Of a stretch of 64,000 nucleotides of DNA, positions 8,123 through 17,743 are shown in pieces. The DNA is from Aureliella helgolandensis (lineage in GTDB: Bacteria; Planctomycetota; Planctomycetia; Pirellulales; Pirellulaceae): assembly GCF_007752135.1 (NCBI RefSeq), contig NZ_CP036298.1, forward strand, positions 4,092,001-4,156,000, in the 5' to 3' direction. Numbering within the stretch: the stretch's first letter is position 1; every line of letters begins with the position of its first letter. The translations under genes and the position numbers were made by a program. The notes beneath the pieces are model-generated. The model was not told the origin of the DNA and ran no database searches. It saw only the letters and a list, made by a program, of their open reading frames with translations.

Positions 8123-11100
8123 ATGTTTCTCGTGTTAAAAAGTTCGATGGCGATGATTTTGATGTACAGGCTGCGGCACGCGCCGCAAATGATCTCAAAG
8201 TGCTTGATCCGCGTTTTCATGTGCATCTGTGGAGTGTTTGCCGGTGGTCGGCCTGCGGAGGGACACCGCGTGTGGGGACTAGAAACCCTCGAACCACGCC
8301 TGCCGCTGGCGGGTGTTCCTGGCTTGGTTCCGGTGGGCGAGCAGCCTTCCGGAGGCTTGGAGGGCAAGATCGTGTTTACCTCGGCAGGCCATGGTTGGCA
8401 GTGGAATAGCAATTTGAATCGTTGGGCTACCGACCGTGGAAATCTCCTCTCGATGGTCGAAGATTTCGGCAATCAAGATCAGCTAACCTACTACGCCGAC
8501 TACCTACTTCGCGCCGGTGCTACCGTCGTTCCCATGCGACCGGTTGGACGCCAAGCCAATGAGGTGGTCCTCGACAATGACTCTCCCGGGGTCACCTTTA
8601 CAGGAAGTTGGAGCAACAACACAGCGGGGCCACGTTGGTACGACGAGGACTATGGTGCGGCCCTGGACGCAGTCAAGTACCGCTTTGCGACCGCTAACGG
8701 TACTCAGGAAAGCGCGGTAGCAACGTACACACCGGAGATTCCAGACGCCGGGTTCTATCCGGTATATGCGTGGGTTGCCGCTAGCAGCAACCGCACCGAG
8801 CAATTGTACCGCGTCAATCACAGCGGGGGACAAACAGAGGTTAGCATCGACCATCGACAGGTGGGCAACGGCTGGATCTACTTGGGGACCTACCATTTTG
8901 ATTCGGGGAGTTCGCCTAGCGACGGGTCGGTGCAGATCAGCAATCTTTCCAGCGGTGGTGGTTCCGTGGTGATTGCGGACGCCATCCGCTTTGGAAATGG
9001 CATGGGAGATCTACCATGGGGGGCTGGGGGGATCGGCAGCGGGGATGTCTCCGGTTATCCGCGTGAGGATGAAGATTCCTTGGTGTGGCTGTGGCGTTCG
9101 GTAGGCCAATCGACCAGTTTTTCGTCTCCCTCGGCTGTAATTGGTACCAGCAATGTCTCGGCTCCGATTCGCATGGCTGAATGGATGAATGCAGATTCCA
9201 ATCCCTACGGTACGAGCGTCTACGTAGGATTCCACTCCAACGCCACGACGGGGAATCCCGCTACGGCGTCCAGTCGAGGTGCGATCGGGCTGATTTCAGC
9301 CTCCGATCCGACCCCGAACCAAGCCGCCTTGGCCGCGAGTACGGGACGGCAAATCAATACTGACCTGCGCGCCCTTGACGGACAATTCGAGCACGATTGG
9401 AGCACTCGCACGGGCTACACGCTGGCTGGCGGTTTTGGAGAGATCACCAATGCACGCTCTGGTGGCGAGTTCGATGCGACCATTATCGAAGTCGCATTTC
9501 ATGACAATACCGAGGATGCGGAATTGCTGCGCGACCCCAAAGTGCGTGACCAATTGGCGCGCAGCACCTACGAAGCGACGCTCGAGCATTTGATCAATTT
9601 CAATGGTTCTACTTCAAAACCGGAGAATATCACGCTGCCTTCCGCACCGCTGCGGGTGGCCGTCAGTAGCCAAGCCGCAGGTGAAGTCACTCTGCAGTGG
9701 TCAGCCGGGCCGAGTTCGTCGGGCGGAGTTAATGGAGTTTATGGCAGTCCGGCGGACGGGTTTCGCGTTTACGCTTCCGTCGACGGTTACGGTTTTGATG
9801 GTGGAACCTATGTCGCTGGCGGAGCCCAAACGAGCTTGACGCTTAGTGGATTTGACGCAGCACGCCCCTATTATTTCAAGGTGGTGGCAGAAAACGCAGG
9901 CGGGCAATCGCTGGCTTCTGAAGTGCTTACGGCGCTGCCCAGTGGCGGGGCCAAGCAGGTGTTGATCGTCAACGGTTACGATCGGCTCGACCGCAGCCAA
10001 AATTTTAAACTTCCGTTTCTTGGCGGAGCGACCACTGACCACGTGTGGAATCGCTTCAACAACAGTCGCGATTACGTCGTACAGCACCATGAAGCCATCT
10101 TAGCGGCGCGACCTGGCATTCACGTAGAGAGTGCCAGCAACGAAGCGATTATCGACGGAACCCTCGACCTCCAATCCTATGATTCGGTGTTCTGGATCCT
10201 GGGACGTGAGTCGACTGCGGACCACACGCTTGATGCCTCAGAACAAGTCCTCGTCGAAGAATTCTTGGCCGCCGGCGGCAATCTGTTGATTACCGGTTCG
10301 GAGCTGGGCTACGACTTATACGGCCAGAACCAGGGACGCGGATTCTTCCGCTCCACGCTCGGCGCGTCCTATGTGGCGGACAATGCGAACACGCATTCGA
10401 TCGCGACTTCTTCATCCGGCATCTTCGCCGGCTTGCCTCAATTTGAATTCTCCGACGGCTCGAGCTTCTCAAGTCTGGATGGACAGGTCTATGACGTCTC
10501 CTCGCCCGATGTGCTGAGTCCGGAATCGGGCGCGCAGGCTGCACTCCTGTATAGTGGCGGCGGCGTTGCTGCAGTGCAGAAAGCGGGAACCACGGGGCAA
10601 GGGAATCTCGTCCTCTTCGGTTTCCCTTTTGAGTCCATCGTGGATCCCGCAATCCGTTCCGCTGCGATGGGGAACATTCTAGATTTCTTCGCGCTTCAGC
10701 CTCCGCAAATTCAGTATCCCAGCGTGCTTGACGTGATTGTTGCCTCCAGCAGCTGGGATGCTGCGGCCATTGACCTCGTCGACGGGCAAGGGACAGCAGC
10801 AGGCAATGGTCTGGGGCTGTCGCTGGTTGGCGGTGAGCAGCTTGTAAACCTGACATGGCAAACAATCGATCGCATCTACCTAGTGTTCGATCGCGATGTT
10901 GCCGACTCGTTTAATTCCGAGAACGTTTCTCTCATTGGTACAAATGTTGCCGACTACGGAGATCGGCTGCAGCTAGCCTTTGGCCAAGCTGGAGCTCTCA
11001 TCGGGACGCTTGCCCTCGATACGCCTCTACATAACGATGCACTCGTATTGAGCCTGTCCGACGCGATCGTTGATACACTCGGGAATCCATTGGACGGTGA

Positions 11101-12061
11101 GTGGATCGATGGGATCAGTACGCGGTCGGGGGATGAAACCGGTGGTGGACAGTTCAATTTCCGTATCAATAGCTTGCCTGGCGATGCCGATCAAAGTGGT
11201 GGGATCACCATCAGTGATATTCTCGAGGTCAACGCGCTTCGCGGAACCATCCCGGACAATTTGACGGAAGCTCGCATAGATATTGATCGCAGCGGTGGTA
11301 TTACCATTGTGGATATTCTATCGATCAATGCGTTGCGCGGAACTGTGTTACCCACTCCGCCGGAACCAGTCGCCCTAGGGGCGGTAGGGGACAATGCCCA
11401 GCGATTCGCATTGTCGACCTCCGGCCAGAAGCAAAGCAAGGGATTTGATCGGTTGGCAACGGATTTTGAGACTGCTCCCATCGCTGAACCGGTTAGCGCT
11501 CCTGAGCCTTCCTTCGTCCGGGATCTCGCTACTGTCCCCGTCGCTGGGGATGTTCCAGTGAATGTTCCAGTGAATGTTCCAGTGAATGTTCCAGTGAATG
11601 AGTTGGCCAGCGATTCTGCCAACGCATCTATTGCAGCACCTGAGAGGGCCTCCGCTACTGAACTTGTTAGTGCACCAGCGGTTCAATCCCTGACCGAGCC
11701 AGCCAACGAGAGTCGGATCGAGACGTTGGATGAGACTGTGGACGAGACTGTGGACGAGACTGTGGACGAGACTGTGGACGAGACTGTGGACGAGACTGTG
11801 GACGAGACTGTAGCGGTGGTCGCGACTGATCTGAATCAGGAGCCGGTTAGCGAGCCCAATTCTGAGAGTGCCAACAGCGAACTGGCCGTTAGTGCGGAGA
11901 CCGCCAGTGAACCCAGTCGGCAGGTTTGTCGCAGTCCCGACCCTGCGGAACATCAGCGAGCGCTGGAGGAGATGGGGTACGTCCCCCCCCTAGTTAATGA
12001 GTCGACTTTGGAAAGCCGCAAACTATACTGGGTGGAACGGCAATCCACGTCCATCGAATAA
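8123..12061 (+). CDS. N-acetylmuramoyl-L-alanine amidase-like protein with golvesin-like insert, FN3 and dockerin domains
   Basis: A 1312-residue modular protein. Residues 53-64 (LETLEPRLPLAG) match the LEPR-type N-terminal motif of planctomycete exported proteins. An amidase_3-type peptidoglycan hydrolase appears split: GKIVFTSAGHGW (zinc His 90), then a golvesin/Xly-type beta domain at about 148-291, then VYVGFHSNA (His 371) and IIEVAFHDN with the catalytic Glu 456. A fibronectin III-like module (about 505-600) and an amidotransferase-like domain (about 610-860) follow. Two calcium-binding dockerin-type segments lie at about 1017-1070 (GDADQSGGITISDI, IDIDRSGGITIVDI). The acidic tail has VPVN and DETV repeats. 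Peptidoglycan cleavage and surface assembly are inferred. ATG 8150 is an alternative start. Confidence 0.85.
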   Translation: MFLVLKSSMAMILMYRLRHAPQMISKCLIRVFMCICGVFAGGRPAEGHRVWGLETLEPRLPLAGVPGLVPVGEQPSGGLEGKIVFTSAGHGWQWNSNLNRWATDRGNLLSMVEDFGNQDQLTYYADYLLRAGATVVPMRPVGRQANEVVLDNDSPGVTFTGSWSNNTAGPRWYDEDYGAALDAVKYRFATANGTQESAVATYTPEIPDAGFYPVYAWVAASSNRTEQLYRVNHSGGQTEVSIDHRQVGNGWIYLGTYHFDSGSSPSDGSVQISNLSSGGGSVVIADAIRFGNGMGDLPWGAGGIGSGDVSGYPREDEDSLVWLWRSVGQSTSFSSPSAVIGTSNVSAPIRMAEWMNADSNPYGTSVYVGFHSNATTGNPATASSRGAIGLISASDPTPNQAALAASTGRQINTDLRALDGQFEHDWSTRTGYTLAGGFGEITNARSGGEFDATIIEVAFHDNTEDAELLRDPKVRDQLARSTYEATLEHLINFNGSTSKPENITLPSAPLRVAVSSQAAGEVTLQWSAGPSSSGGVNGVYGSPADGFRVYASVDGYGFDGGTYVAGGAQTSLTLSGFDAARPYYFKVVAENAGGQSLASEVLTALPSGGAKQVLIVNGYDRLDRSQNFKLPFLGGATTDHVWNRFNNSRDYVVQHHEAILAARPGIHVESASNEAIIDGTLDLQSYDSVFWILGRESTADHTLDASEQVLVEEFLAAGGNLLITGSELGYDLYGQNQGRGFFRSTLGASYVADNANTHSIATSSSGIFAGLPQFEFSDGSSFSSLDGQVYDVSSPDVLSPESGAQAALLYSGGGVAAVQKAGTTGQGNLVLFGFPFESIVDPAIRSAAMGNILDFFALQPPQIQYPSVLDVIVASSSWDAAAIDLVDGQGTAAGNGLGLSLVGGEQLVNLTWQTIDRIYLVFDRDVADSFNSENVSLIGTNVADYGDRLQLAFGQAGALIGTLALDTPLHNDALVLSLSDAIVDTLGNPLDGEWIDGISTRSGDETGGGQFNFRINSLPGDADQSGGITISDILEVNALRGTIPDNLTEARIDIDRSGGITIVDILSINALRGTVLPTPPEPVALGAVGDNAQRFALSTSGQKQSKGFDRLATDFETAPIAEPVSAPEPSFVRDLATVPVAGDVPVNVPVNVPVNVPVNELASDSANASIAAPERASATELVSAPAVQSLTEPANESRIETLDETVDETVDETVDETVDETVDETVDETVAVVATDLNQEPVSEPNSESANSELAVSAETASEPSRQVCRSPDPAEHQRALEEMGYVPPLVNESTLESRKLYWVERQSTSIE
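11552..11599 (+). repeat. 12-base tandem repeat (VPVN), four units, in the amidase gene
   Basis: Four exact copies of GTTCCAGTGAAT encode VPVN four times in the low-complexity C-terminal tail. Exact identity at the DNA level suggests recent expansion. Confidence 0.95.
11729..11812 (+). repeat. 12-base tandem repeat (DETV), seven units, in the amidase gene
   Basis: Seven copies of GACGAGACTGTG, with GAT in the first and GTA in the last, encode DETV seven times. The near-perfect repeat preserves the reading frame and produces a strongly acidic strip close to the C-terminus. Confidence 0.95.
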
Positions 12062-12079
12062 GCCTATTCAGGAACCCCC

Positions 12080-12694
12080 ATGCTACGTTTCGTGCGAACC
12101 TTGCTGCTTGCTGCTTCAATAGCGTCTAGCTCCGTCCTATCCGCACAGGCCGGGGTCGTTATTTCTTTCGCTCAGGCAATTAGCGAAGTGGAGATACCGA
12201 CTAGCGGATCCTCCAGTTTCACCGTTGAAGTTCGTATGCGTACGGATGTTGGGACAGCCGCGATAACGGGTTATGACATCCCCATCGATCTTGCGGCACC
12301 CGAGGGGAAAGGCCTACCGCTCGGCTGGAGTGTTTCTGGATTCACCAAGCTACTAGATTTCGGCAGCGATGTCTTTTTTCCAGGTCCACTAGCACTCACT
12401 CCGGATCAGGGGGACATCCTGGTGGGTGACGTCAGCCTGGGTGGAAGTGTGGAGTTCGGCACCGATCCCCTATCGCTGTTCTCGTTTACGATCGATGTCA
12501 CTTCGGAGGCTCAACCGGGCCAGTTCACTGCCACCGTTTTGAGCGGCTCATTGTTGGACATTGGTGGTGTTGCCAAAAGTGACGTCGCTATCGAGAATTC
12601 CGCGTTATTTCAGGCCACCTCCGTCCCCGAGCCCAGTGGGCTGATGCTGCTCGTGGCCGCCAGCCCGCTCTTCTTCCGGCGGCGTCGCGATTGA
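12080..12694 (+). CDS. PEP-CTERM sorted protein, possibly cohesin-like
   Basis: A 204-residue exported protein with a signal peptide (LLLAASIASSSVLSAQA) and, at the end, VPEPSGLMLLVAASPLFF followed by basic residues: a standard PEP-CTERM signal, used for exosortase-dependent sorting to the cell surface. Between them is one beta-rich domain with SFTVEVRMRTDVG, ITGYDIPIDL, GDILVGDVSLGG and LSLFSFTIDVTSEAQPGQF. That order (defined beta strands, then a strand describing the summed quantity) is like cohesin domains, but the similarity is weak by eye. AGGAA sits upstream of the ATG, and the gene starts 18 bases after the dockerin-bearing amidase, so the two are probably one transcript. Confidence 0.85.
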   Translation: MLRFVRTLLLAASIASSSVLSAQAGVVISFAQAISEVEIPTSGSSSFTVEVRMRTDVGTAAITGYDIPIDLAAPEGKGLPLGWSVSGFTKLLDFGSDVFFPGPLALTPDQGDILVGDVSLGGSVEFGTDPLSLFSFTIDVTSEAQPGQFTATVLSGSLLDIGGVAKSDVAIENSALFQATSVPEPSGLMLLVAASPLFFRRRRD

Positions 12695-12770
12695 CACGCT
12701 GGTGAATCCCAGTGCATCGTGCTGGCTGTGCCTATCTTGGCAACTGAGGCTTGTCTCTAACGGCGATTGC

Positions 12771-12789
12771 TGGTCTTCAGACTAGACCA
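12771..12789. terminator. Weak hairpin between convergent genes
   Basis: TGGTCT and AGACCA, separated by seven bases, form a six-pair stem in the gap between the PEP-CTERM gene and the convergent small gene. There is no T-run. It may serve as a two-way transcript end, but the stem is short. Confidence 0.25.
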
Positions 12790-12859
12790 ACCCGTCGCCG
12801 CTCAACAATGATTGTCGCGAGCTTGATTTCACCCGTTGGAGGGCTCTATTCGCACGCAG

Positions 12860-13156
12860 TCAGGAAGAAGCAAGCACCCAATATCCTGCGAGGCCTACTA
12901 GGCACACAAAGCATGCAGACGTGCGCACGCAGCCCGAATTTCCGCGAGATTTCCCCAATGCGTCGGGCTGTTTTTCTTCAAGTTCCTGGAGTAGAGCCTC
13001 TATGAAGTTCTTCGCTTCTAGTAGACTGACACCTCGCGCGGATTGATACAATTTGATGGCGCGCAACTTTCGCCCAGCGTAGATGCTCTCCAAAATTTGA
13101 TCCATCAACTCTGGAGGGACATTTTCGGTTTCAGTAGTCGATTCTTCCATGGCCAT
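12860..13156 (-). CDS. Small protein with ribosomal L7/L12 C-domain-like segment and C-terminal membrane helix
   Basis: A 98-residue protein. Residues about 25-62 (QILESIYAGRKLRAIKLYQ, then GVSLLEAKNFIEALLQEL) follow the pattern of the L7/L12 C-terminal domain, in which a Lys-Ile-Lys strand is followed by TGLGLKEAK and an acidic helix. In L7/L12 that surface binds translation factors. Here it is carried by a short protein whose C-terminus (CFVCLVGLAGYWVLASS) looks like a membrane helix, so it is not the ribosomal protein. Similar free-standing domains occur in many bacteria with no known role. Starts at 13156 or 13150 are both possible. It lies downstream of the enolase-superfamily gene on the same strand. 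Confidence 0.65.
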   Translation of the reverse strand: MAMEESTTETENVPPELMDQILESIYAGRKLRAIKLYQSARGVSLLEAKNFIEALLQELEEKQPDALGKSRGNSGCVRTSACFVCLVGLAGYWVLASS

Positions 13157-13234
13157 TTGCCCAAAATTGATTGGTCGGATTTTGAGTTCTTCGAATGCTA
13201 CTCAGCACATCTGAATTGAAACAGAAACGTCCAC

Positions 13235-14338
13235 TTAGGATACGTCCACGACCCGTGGTCCAAGGACATCGGTTCTGGGCTGGATGCCCAGCCCGGCTTC
13301 GTTGCTCGCTTGCATGAATCCTTGAACGCGCTCAGGTGCTCCGCTGGCATTGCTGACGGAAACATAACTATTGAAATCGGTACTGGTGAAACGGAAGGCT
13401 TCTGGAGTACTGTGCGCAAAATGCGCGATGGCTGCGGTGGTGATATCTCCACCCCAACTATCTTCCAGCGTCATAGCGATCCCCATGGAAACGCATAGAT
13501 CTCGAGCTTGTTTGGCTTTGGTTAGTCCTCCAAGCTTACTGATTTTTAGATTGACCAGATCCATTGCGAGATCGGCTTTAGCTCGCAGCAGCATATCGAG
13601 ACAGTCGATGTTTTCATCCAGTACAAACGGGTGCGTAGTATTGCGCCGCACGGCTAAGCACTCTTCGTAGGACAGACAGGGTTGTTCGATGTAGACATCG
13701 AGATCTTGGACTGCGCGCACGACCCGCATAGCTTCATGTTGCGTCCAGCCGGTGTTGGCATCGGCGACCAGTCGGTCGGTGGCTTTGAGGACCGACCGCG
13801 CTGCGCGGATGCGTTCAATATCGGTATCCGGATCTCCTCCAACCTTGAGTTGAAAACGTGTATAGCCCTGTTGGCTGTATTCGGTGACTTTCTGACTCAT
13901 CTCATCGGGGGATTGCTGAGAGATGGCGCGATACAAGCGTACGCTATCACCATAGCGACCTCCCATTAGTACACAAACTGGCAAATTGGTTTGCTTGCCC
14001 AGGATATCCCAGCAAGCCATATCAATACCGCTCTTCACGTAAGCATGCCCTTTAAGAGCTGCATCCATGCGGTGGTTGACCTTGTGCAGTTCACACGGAT
14101 CGTAGCCGAGTAGGTGCGGCGCCAATTCACGGAGTCCAGTTCGAACGCCTTCGGCATAGGCAGGTAGATAGAAGGGCCCCAGCGGGCAGACTTCGCCGTA
14201 GCCGACGAGTCCGGAATCCGTCTCTATGCCAACGACGGTGCTATCGAACACGGAAACCGATTTTCCACCAGACCAGTGATAGGATCCCTCGACTAGTGGG
14301 AGCTCAACACGGTGAGCAAAAATACGCGTTATCTTCAT
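13235..14338 (-). CDS. Enolase-superfamily enzyme (mandelate racemase/muconate lactonizing type)
   Basis: A 367-residue cytoplasmic enzyme of the enolase superfamily, which abstracts an alpha proton next to a carboxylate using Mg2+. The start ATG at 14338 begins [15 protein letters not shown], the usual capping-domain strand. Visible active-site elements are FQLKVGG (catalytic Lys on strand 2), VADANTGW (metal Asp), VYIEQPC (metal Glu), LDENID (metal Asp/Glu) and LKISKLGG (Lys on strand 6), followed by EDSWGGD. This Lys/Lys layout is shared by muconate cycloisomerases, dipeptide epimerases and cis-3-hydroxyproline dehydratases; the EDSWGGD end favours the last group. The substrate cannot be fixed by eye. 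It is divergent from the PfpI-like gene, 193 bases away. Confidence 0.85.
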   Translation of the reverse strand: MKITRIFAHRVELPLVEGSYHWSGGKSVSVFDSTVVGIETDSGLVGYGEVCPLGPFYLPAYAEGVRTGLRELAPHLLGYDPCELHKVNHRMDAALKGHAYVKSGIDMACWDILGKQTNLPVCVLMGGRYGDSVRLYRAISQQSPDEMSQKVTEYSQQGYTRFQLKVGGDPDTDIERIRAARSVLKATDRLVADANTGWTQHEAMRVVRAVQDLDVYIEQPCLSYEECLAVRRNTTHPFVLDENIDCLDMLLRAKADLAMDLVNLKISKLGGLTKAKQARDLCVSMGIAMTLEDSWGGDITTAAIAHFAHSTPEAFRFTSTDFNSYVSVSNASGAPERVQGFMQASNEAGLGIQPRTDVLGPRVVDVS

Positions 14339-14531
14339 GCAATTACCTAGAGTAGCAAGGGCGAGCAATTCTGTTGTCATCGCGAGCACCCAACGGCATT
14401 CCTTAAGCCGTCGTAGGAACTCGGCAATGCGTTTCTACTTGTGACAGATCGTTGGGTTGGCTGCAATACGGCTGACAATAGACTATGATTCTGGTCTACG
14501 GATACGAAATACTCTAGAGGAAACTGAATTG

Positions 14532-15089
14532 ATGAAAAAGGTGCTAGTGGTCATAGGGGACGCAACCGAGTTGCTCGATACGATGTACCCCTATTATCGA
14601 TTGCAAGAAGCTGGGTTTCAACCTGTGGTAACGGCGCCCGAGAAACGGAAGTATCAGCTCGTATTGCATGAAATCAAACCGGGATGGACGATCACGAAGG
14701 AGTGGGAGGGATATACGCTTGACTGTGATGTTCCCTTCTCGGAAGTGAAGGAAGCGGAGTACGCGGGAATCTTTTTCTCGGGAGGTCGCGCTCCGGAATA
14801 TATCCGTTACGACACCAATCTCGTTCGAATCACCAAACACTTCTTTGCAGAGAATAAGCCGATCGCCAGCGTCTGTCACGGCGTGGAGATACCTGCCTAT
14901 GCGGATTGTGTCCGCGGACGACGCATGGCCACGGTTTCCAAATGTCGCTTTGATCTGGAAGTCTGCGGCGGGATTTTTGTCGATGAGCCCTGTGTGGTGG
15001 ATGGGAATCTCTTCAGTGGTCGCACCTTTCATGACAATGGATCGTATGTGGGGCCGTGGATTGAGATGCTGCAGCAGCAGAATTCCTGA
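14532..15089 (+). CDS. DJ-1/PfpI family protein
   Basis: A 185-residue cytoplasmic protein of the DJ-1/PfpI superfamily, which includes glyoxalases, chaperones and peptidase-like enzymes. AGAGGAAA upstream fixes the ATG at 14532, with MKKVLVVIGDATELLDT as the first strand. The conserved nucleophile region is IASVCHGVEI with Cys 118 at the nucleophile elbow; the accompanying Glu is in GRAPEY. The segment RFDLEVCGGIFVDEPCVVDG corresponds to the family's strand before the terminal helix. Which activity it has is unknown. The next gene on the same strand starts 32 bases later, so co-transcription with the cytochrome pair is possible. Confidence 0.85.
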   Translation: MKKVLVVIGDATELLDTMYPYYRLQEAGFQPVVTAPEKRKYQLVLHEIKPGWTITKEWEGYTLDCDVPFSEVKEAEYAGIFFSGGRAPEYIRYDTNLVRITKHFFAENKPIASVCHGVEIPAYADCVRGRRMATVSKCRFDLEVCGGIFVDEPCVVDGNLFSGRTFHDNGSYVGPWIEMLQQQNS

Positions 15090-15121
15090 TTCCCATACCG
15101 ACATCCCCAAGATAACACCTA

Positions 15122-17743
15122 ATGCATCCCGCCGTGAACATGCCTTCTCCCCGCCCAGTCGTTGTCCTAGCTCTCTTGGTATGGCTGCTACCACAAGTAG
15201 CAAGTTCCCAAGATTCTCGTGCGAGGAGGGCCGCTACACTGCCAGTCGATGCACCCGCCTTTGTTCCTGGCTTTGAACGTTTCGGGCGACATGCTGACAT
15301 CGATTCCATTGCCTCCGGGCGATTGCTGATTAGCGAATTGAGCTGTGGTGCGTGTCATGCGACGGACGTTCCAGATCTGCAGCCCAAAGGTGGACCGCGA
15401 TTGGAGAGTGTGGGCGAACGACTGCAGGCAGATTGGCTTTATGACTACCTCAACAGCTCACACGCTCCGCAGCACGGCACGACGATGCCCAACGTGTTGT
15501 CTAAGCTCGATCGCAACTCACGGCAGGATGTGGCCTTAGCTTTAGCCGCGTTCTTGGCCACACAGCGGAAGCCCTTGCCCGAGATCAAGGCGACTGGAGC
15601 GATCCCCGTTCCGTTGGAATTCTGGAAGCTTGGTGATGTGCAGCGGGGGACGGAATTGTTTCATCAGGTAGGCTGCGTTGCCTGTCACGCGCCCGATCCT
15701 GACTATGAAACCGTGGTCGAATCCAATTCGGCACTCGACGAACTCTTTGAAGAGCTTTCGACAGAAGAGTTGGAGGAGATGGGGCTGGCTTCCGCTGCCC
15801 GCAAGGTCGATTCGGTACCACTTGGCGAACTTGGCAATAAGTATTCCTTGCGCGGATTGGCTCGTTTCCTGCACGATCCACTGTCGGTTCGACCGAGCGG
15901 CCGGATGCCCGGATTTAAGCTCCTCCCCTCCGATGCGGCTGACATCGCGTCCTATCTGTTGAGCCGTGAGTCGACGAGTGCGAGCGAGACAAGTTCCTCC
16001 GGTAGTCCAGCTGAGCAGCTTGGCGTGCTGCATTCCGAGACGGAAGGATACGAGCAAGCTTTGGCGGGACGAATGAAGACTCAAACGCTGGGCGAATTGG
16101 CTGAACAAGGGCGTGGGTTGTTCGCTTCGATGAATTGCAATCAATGCCATGCGCTGTCTGGAGAGGAAACTGCTACGACGCTACCGCCGATGGAGCAACT
16201 GGATTCCCAGTCAGCGGTTGGTTGTCTGTCGGACTCTCCCACGCGATCGGTTCGTTTCTCGCTCGATGCAGTTCAAGTTGGGGCGATTCGTACGGCGCTG
16301 GCGGATGCTGCCACTCCCAGAGGGCTGGAGCCACCGTCTCGGCTGCAACACTTATTGTTGCAACGGAATTGTTACGCTTGTCATGAACGCGAGGAATTGG
16401 GTGGGGTTGGACGGTTCCGCAAGCCGTTTTTTGAAACAGTTGCCGGAATCGACCTAGGCGATGAGGGGCGTTTGCCACCTCCGCTGACAAATGTGGGCCG
16501 CAAATTGCAGCTGAGTTGGCTTAAGAAAGTGTTGTTGGGCCAGAATGCGGATATTCGCAAGCACATGCACATTCGCATGCCAGCGTTTGGTGCGGAATTG
16601 GCCGACGAGCTCCCGCAGTTGCTGGCAACCAGCGACGAAGTGGATTCGGCTCCAGAGTCCGCGGTGTGGGACTCCACCCTCTGGGATTTAGGCGCAACGC
16701 TGCCGCAGGTTGGGCGTGAGTTGGTCGACAACGGTTGTGTGCAGTGCCATCCGTTTCGCGGCTATGCGCTGCCGGGAGTGGTTGGAGTCGATTTGCAGGG
16801 AATTGCTAACCGTGTCCAGCCGAGCTGGTTCAGCGAGTTCATTGAGAATCCGGGCCTAGTAAAAAAGCAAACGCGAATGCCTACGTTTTTCCCTAAGGGG
16901 AAGAGCCAACAGCCTCATTTGCTGGGCGGGAACGTGCATTCTCAAATTGGTGCGATCTGGAGCTATCTGCGCGACCTGGATAAGCAGCCGCTGCCTGAGA
17001 AGATCAGCGCTGCGCGGGCTGAAAACTATGAGCTGAAGCCGACGGATCGGCCGATTCTGCTGCGAACATTTATGAAGGATGCCGGAACTCACGCGTTGGC
17101 CGTTGGATTTCCTGCCGGGGTGCATTTCGCCTTCGATACGGAACGGGTCCGCTTGGCAAACGCGTGGCGCGGACGCTTTATCGATGCCCAGGGGACGTGG
17201 TTTATCCGCTTTGCACCTCTAGCAGAGCCGCTGGGCGATCGGGTGCAAGCGATCCAATTTGGTGCTCCTTTTGCGCGGCCGAAGGACGAATCGGCGAGTT
17301 GGTCCGCTGATCAACTTTGGCCCCCACATGGATCGCGGATTCATTTTCGTGGGTATCGCCTGGACGAAGGCGGCATTCCCACGTTTCTCTACGAAGTGGA
17401 TGGTATTGGCATTGAGGATCGAATCGAGCCCCATGGCCAGCAGGGGCTTTTACGCACGCTTTCGCTGCGCCCGGTCACCTCGCATGCGTCGGTGGGTGAG
17501 GAATCAGCCGCGGCCGAAGCACCGGAAACCGATCGCCTGTGGTTCAACGCCAATTACGGACACGACTTGCAAATCCTCAATGCATTCGAGAGTAAGAATG
17601 AATTGGGATTGCGCGTCAGGCTAGAGGTTTCAAGTTCGGATTTGCCCGTTTCCGTTCGCGCTGCATCAGACGATGGTGCGGTCTGGGCAGTGCCGCTAGA
17701 TGTGAAACAGCCCATAGATTTGAAGGTTGAGTATCAATGGTAG
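15122..17743 (+). CDS. Five-haem exported cytochrome c
   Basis: An 873-residue exported protein with a signal peptide (VVVLALLVWLLPQVASSQ) and five covalent haem sites: CGACH at 75, CVACH at 185, CNQCH at 339, CYACH at 417 and CVQCH at 539. Each haem module is followed by a Met-containing segment that could supply the sixth ligand (for example GTTMPN, SGRMPGF, IRMPAF, QTRMPTF). The C-terminal third has no haem motif and looks like a beta domain. It is likely a periplasmic electron acceptor. The stop overlaps the start of the next gene (ATGGTAG), a layout expected for a dehydrogenase and its cytochrome. Similar fused or paired proteins are common in planctomycetes. Confidence 0.9.
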   Translation: MHPAVNMPSPRPVVVLALLVWLLPQVASSQDSRARRAATLPVDAPAFVPGFERFGRHADIDSIASGRLLISELSCGACHATDVPDLQPKGGPRLESVGERLQADWLYDYLNSSHAPQHGTTMPNVLSKLDRNSRQDVALALAAFLATQRKPLPEIKATGAIPVPLEFWKLGDVQRGTELFHQVGCVACHAPDPDYETVVESNSALDELFEELSTEELEEMGLASAARKVDSVPLGELGNKYSLRGLARFLHDPLSVRPSGRMPGFKLLPSDAADIASYLLSRESTSASETSSSGSPAEQLGVLHSETEGYEQALAGRMKTQTLGELAEQGRGLFASMNCNQCHALSGEETATTLPPMEQLDSQSAVGCLSDSPTRSVRFSLDAVQVGAIRTALADAATPRGLEPPSRLQHLLLQRNCYACHEREELGGVGRFRKPFFETVAGIDLGDEGRLPPPLTNVGRKLQLSWLKKVLLGQNADIRKHMHIRMPAFGAELADELPQLLATSDEVDSAPESAVWDSTLWDLGATLPQVGRELVDNGCVQCHPFRGYALPGVVGVDLQGIANRVQPSWFSEFIENPGLVKKQTRMPTFFPKGKSQQPHLLGGNVHSQIGAIWSYLRDLDKQPLPEKISAARAENYELKPTDRPILLRTFMKDAGTHALAVGFPAGVHFAFDTERVRLANAWRGRFIDAQGTWFIRFAPLAEPLGDRVQAIQFGAPFARPKDESASWSADQLWPPHGSRIHFRGYRLDEGGIPTFLYEVDGIGIEDRIEPHGQQGLLRTLSLRPVTSHASVGEESAAAEAPETDRLWFNANYGHDLQILNAFESKNELGLRVRLEVSSSDLPVSVRAASDDGAVWAVPLDVKQPIDLKVEYQW

